Shown here: piece by piece, positions 63,001-64,000 of the stretch | Layout: each line of letters starts with the position of its first letter | Numbering within the stretch: position 1 is the first letter of the stretch | Assembly (NCBI GenBank): GCA_016125275.1 | Contig: WGMB01000017.1 | Location: forward strand, 62,001 to 126,000 | Direction: 5' to 3' | From: Acidobacteriota bacterium | Lineage (GTDB): Bacteria; Acidobacteriota; Terriglobia; Bryobacterales; UBA6623 | DNA length: 64,000 nt | Notes under the pieces: model-generated | The model's database searches: none | Told to the model about the DNA's origin: nothing | What the model saw: only the letters and a program-made list of their open reading frames with translations | Translations under genes and position numbers: made by a program

Positions 63001-64000
63001 ATCGGTGACCTTGGCGTCGTCCACGAAGCGCTTGCCGAGCGGCTTCGCGCCGGTCTCCGGGACCAGGTCCGCACGGTACGGCTCGGCGATCGCCTCCACG
63101 ACCTGCGGCAGGCGCTTGGCGATCTCCTTGGACAGGTGACGGCTGTCCGTGCGCGGGTAGGTGATCAGCTTCTCGCGCTCATACAGCCGCTGCGCGATCT
63201 CCAGCGTCTTGCCGGCTCGAAAGCCGTACAGGCGGTTTGCCCGCCGCTGCAGCTCGGTCAGGTCGAACAGCGGCGGCGCCGGCCAGCGCTGCGTCTCGCG
63301 CTCGGCGGACTCCACTCGCGCAGGCTGGTTGCGCACGCGAGCCGCGATCGCCTCGGCCTCTTCGCCGTCGATCGGCAACCGCGACTGGCGCTTGCCGCCT
63401 TCTTCGCGGAACCAGACGCCCTTCCAACGCTTGTCGGCCTCGGCCAGAAACTCCGCCGAGACCTCGAAGTACTCCTCGGGACGGAAGTTCCGGATATCGA
63501 GCTCGCGCCCCACCAGCATCGCCAGAGTCGGCGTCTGCACCCTGCCCACGGAAAGCGAATCATCGTAATCGAGGCTGTAAGCGCGCGAGAGATTCATGCC
63601 CACCAGCCAGTCGGCCCGGCTGCGGGCGCGCGCGGCGGCTCCCAGTCGATCGAAGTCGGTCCCTGGGCGCAAGCGCTCGAAACCCTCGCGAATCGCGTCG
63701 GCGGTCAGGGACGAGATCCACAACCGATCGAAGGGCCTTTCGCACCCGGCGGCTTCGCGAATCAGACGGAAAATGAGCTCGCCCTCGCGGCCGGCGTCCG
63801 TGGCGCAGACGATGCGGCCAATCTTCGGGCTGTTGAGAATCTTGCGGACGACCTCGAACTGGTCGAGCGTCTGCTCGGACGCCACCAGCGGCCAGGAATC
63901 CGGGAACATCGGCAGGGCGTTGCGCCGCCAACGTTTCCACTCCGGATTGATCTGGTGCGGCTCGGCCAGCCCCACCAAGTGGCCCACCGCCCAGGTGACC
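60073..64000 (-). CDS. Topoisomerase III-RecQ-HRDC fusion protein (N-terminus beyond the window)
   Basis: One uninterrupted frame of at least 1304 codons from 63987 to the stop at 60073; four further codons (VTWA) precede the GTG at 63987 and continue off the edge, so the start and first TOPRIM residues are missing. Numbering from 63987: topoisomerase III, residues 1 to about 565, with CATDAGREGEL (TOPRIM acidic site), GRVQTPTLAMLV and the active-site Tyr277 in LITYPRTDSRHLS; linker about 566-630; RecQ helicase about 631-960 with Walker A MPTGAGKSLCYQLP, VDEAHCISQWGHDFRPEY and QEIGRAGRDG; four-Cys zinc site about 1066-1091 (CRMLD to CGHCDVC); HRDC domain about 1226-1298. All key residues are intact. 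Expected role: unwinding and decatenating double Holliday junctions and late replication intermediates. Confidence 0.9.
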   Translation of the reverse strand, partial: VTWAVGHLVGLAEPHQINPEWKRWRRNALPMFPDSWPLVASEQTLDQFEVVRKILNSPKIGRIVCATDAGREGELIFRLIREAAGCERPFDRLWISSLTADAIREGFERLRPGTDFDRLGAAARARSRADWLVGMNLSRAYSLDYDDSLSVGRVQTPTLAMLVGRELDIRNFRPEEYFEVSAEFLAEADKRWKGVWFREEGGKRQSRLPIDGEEAEAIAARVRNQPARVESAERETQRWPAPPLFDLTELQRRANRLYGFRAGKTLEIAQRLYEREKLITYPRTDSRHLSKEIAKRLPQVVEAIAEPYRADLVPETGAKPLGKRFVDDAKVTDHHAIIPTGRSSHGLDRDSPEGKIYDLICRRLLTAWQPVHIRSTTTVITAVGEGSEVVDRFHSSGTVVEQQGWKAVDEPPRQSRRDEDEEPQLPAGLAEGLAAKVVDVSLDKKKTRPPKRLTDATLLTAMESAGKALDDKELSEAMRERGLGTPATRASILETLIDRGYVERQKRSLAATDKGVRLIEVVHEKVKSPEMTGEWEARLKAIERGDDTLESFMTGIEAYVREVVGEPPAAVAPRQPTLLGAGLAESAKRMQRHATVADVRRAEGLFGKPRSVEAEPGPAPVPSPLPAERRQTPPDGLPVLLKQVFGFDEFRPHQQDVCRMVVEGSDVLLVMPTGAGKSLCYQLPGIARGGTTLVISPLIALMEDQVSKLQQRGLRAERIHSGRDRAASRQCCYDYLDGKLDFLFIAPERLAVPGFPEMLAKRTPALVAVDEAHCISQWGHDFRPEYRMLGQRLPMLRPAPVIGLTATATPIVQDDICEQLGLEAPRRSIHGFRRTNIAVEVVELTPAQRIPAMLKILRDAERRPAIVYAPTRKAAEQQAAELQVELPAEAYHAGMSAAQRDRVQAGFLEGETEIIVATIAFGMGIDKANVRTVIHTGLPGSVEGYYQEIGRAGRDGLPSRAILMHSWADRRTHEFFIERDYPEAETLEKVFDALDDHPATREDLDNRLDLDPQIVEKALEKLWIHGGLELDPEQNLLRGAHGWRGPYLRQRDHKLAQLEAMTRFAESHQCRMLDLVAHFGDQEDSRRPCGHCDVCSPADCVGQSRRAPTKQEKNALEAILDALRTQDSQAVGRLYRELFEGTDIDRKKFEQLLNSLGRAGYVGLFEDSFEKDGRVIEFRRASLTHEGRSLQGSPADDVEIPEEGPAPKKKPKALKAGKVGKGKAAKAVTESDADPVLLAALKAWRMAEAKRIRKPAFTIFPNRTLVGLAAHKPSSEEELMEVSGVGPRLAKQYGDKLLALIRGAATAH

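Noticed and set aside
63985-63987. GTG at 63987 as the start of the TopB-RecQ protein
   Set aside because: The preceding in-frame VTWA and the following GHLVGLAEP match an internal topoisomerase III motif, so the true start is beyond the window.

Overview
This 64 kb window is GC-rich, densely packed bacterial chromosome with no visible prophage, insertion sequence, CRISPR array, tRNA or rRNA. The gene families point to an Acidobacteriota-type organism, probably near Bryobacterales/Solibacterales: a PadR regulator with a long MacB-like 'ADOP' permease, an Oar-like TonB-dependent receptor with a carboxypeptidase-regulatory N-terminus, DUF1549/DUF1553 plus DUF1501 proteins, several secreted sulfatases, ASPIC-era multihaem/TPR lipoproteins and type III glutamine synthetase. 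This placement is an inference from gene content; no marker rRNA is present.

Layout. 1-7100: cut membrane protein, secreted beta-helix protein, MFS sugar-acid transporter, a class I aldolase-like barrel and IolC kinase (inositol-type module), a divergent UxuB-type SDR and a second SDR. 7200-9877: an operon of methylthioadenosine phosphorylase, a PfkB kinase and a DapF-fold protein in which both catalytic cysteines are serines. 9933-17221: NHL propeller, HD-GYP response regulator, tartrate/D-malate dehydrogenase-like enzyme, manC-lepB, a PT-repeat secreted protein and an ArsR-SRPBCC fusion. 17297-24242: sulfatase-like lipoprotein, ADOP permease with its PadR regulator, a secreted amidohydrolase. 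24239-31848: aroC, rlmB, small proteins, a seven-haem TPR lipoprotein, GSIII. 31923-44584: TonB receptor, TIGR04282 transferase, three sulfatases, cytochrome c, rlmI-like methyltransferase, LamG-like protein, PhoD-type phosphatase. 44655-52638: an overlapping kinase/response-regulator pair, an EVE protein, a hydroxyacid-oxoacid transhydrogenase (HOT) with MmsA, a YceH-like protein, an SPL-type radical SAM protein, a TPR protein. 53023-59935: hydrolase, nagA-SDR, DUF1549-DUF1501 pair, a His/Tyr-rich secreted peptide. 60073-64000: a topoisomerase III fused in frame to RecQ helicase with HRDC, running off the right edge.

The most striking items are (1) the single-chain TopB-RecQ-HRDC protein, a one-polypeptide counterpart of the Sgs1/BLM-Top3 dissolvasome core; (2) the double Cys-to-Ser DapF-like protein embedded in a methylthioadenosine operon; (3) a recurrent arrangement in which a -10 hexamer lies only about 5-12 nt before the start codon, implying widespread leaderless or near-leaderless transcription, including two regulators (PadR, ArsR-type) with GTG starts and palindromic operators lodged between -35 and -10; and (4) a 24-bp divergent intergenic region with overlapping -10 elements on both strands. 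Together the genes describe an aerobic or microaerobic heterotroph geared to scavenging plant, algal or animal glycans and sulfated sugars, with several short-chain acid and inositol-type catabolic routes.
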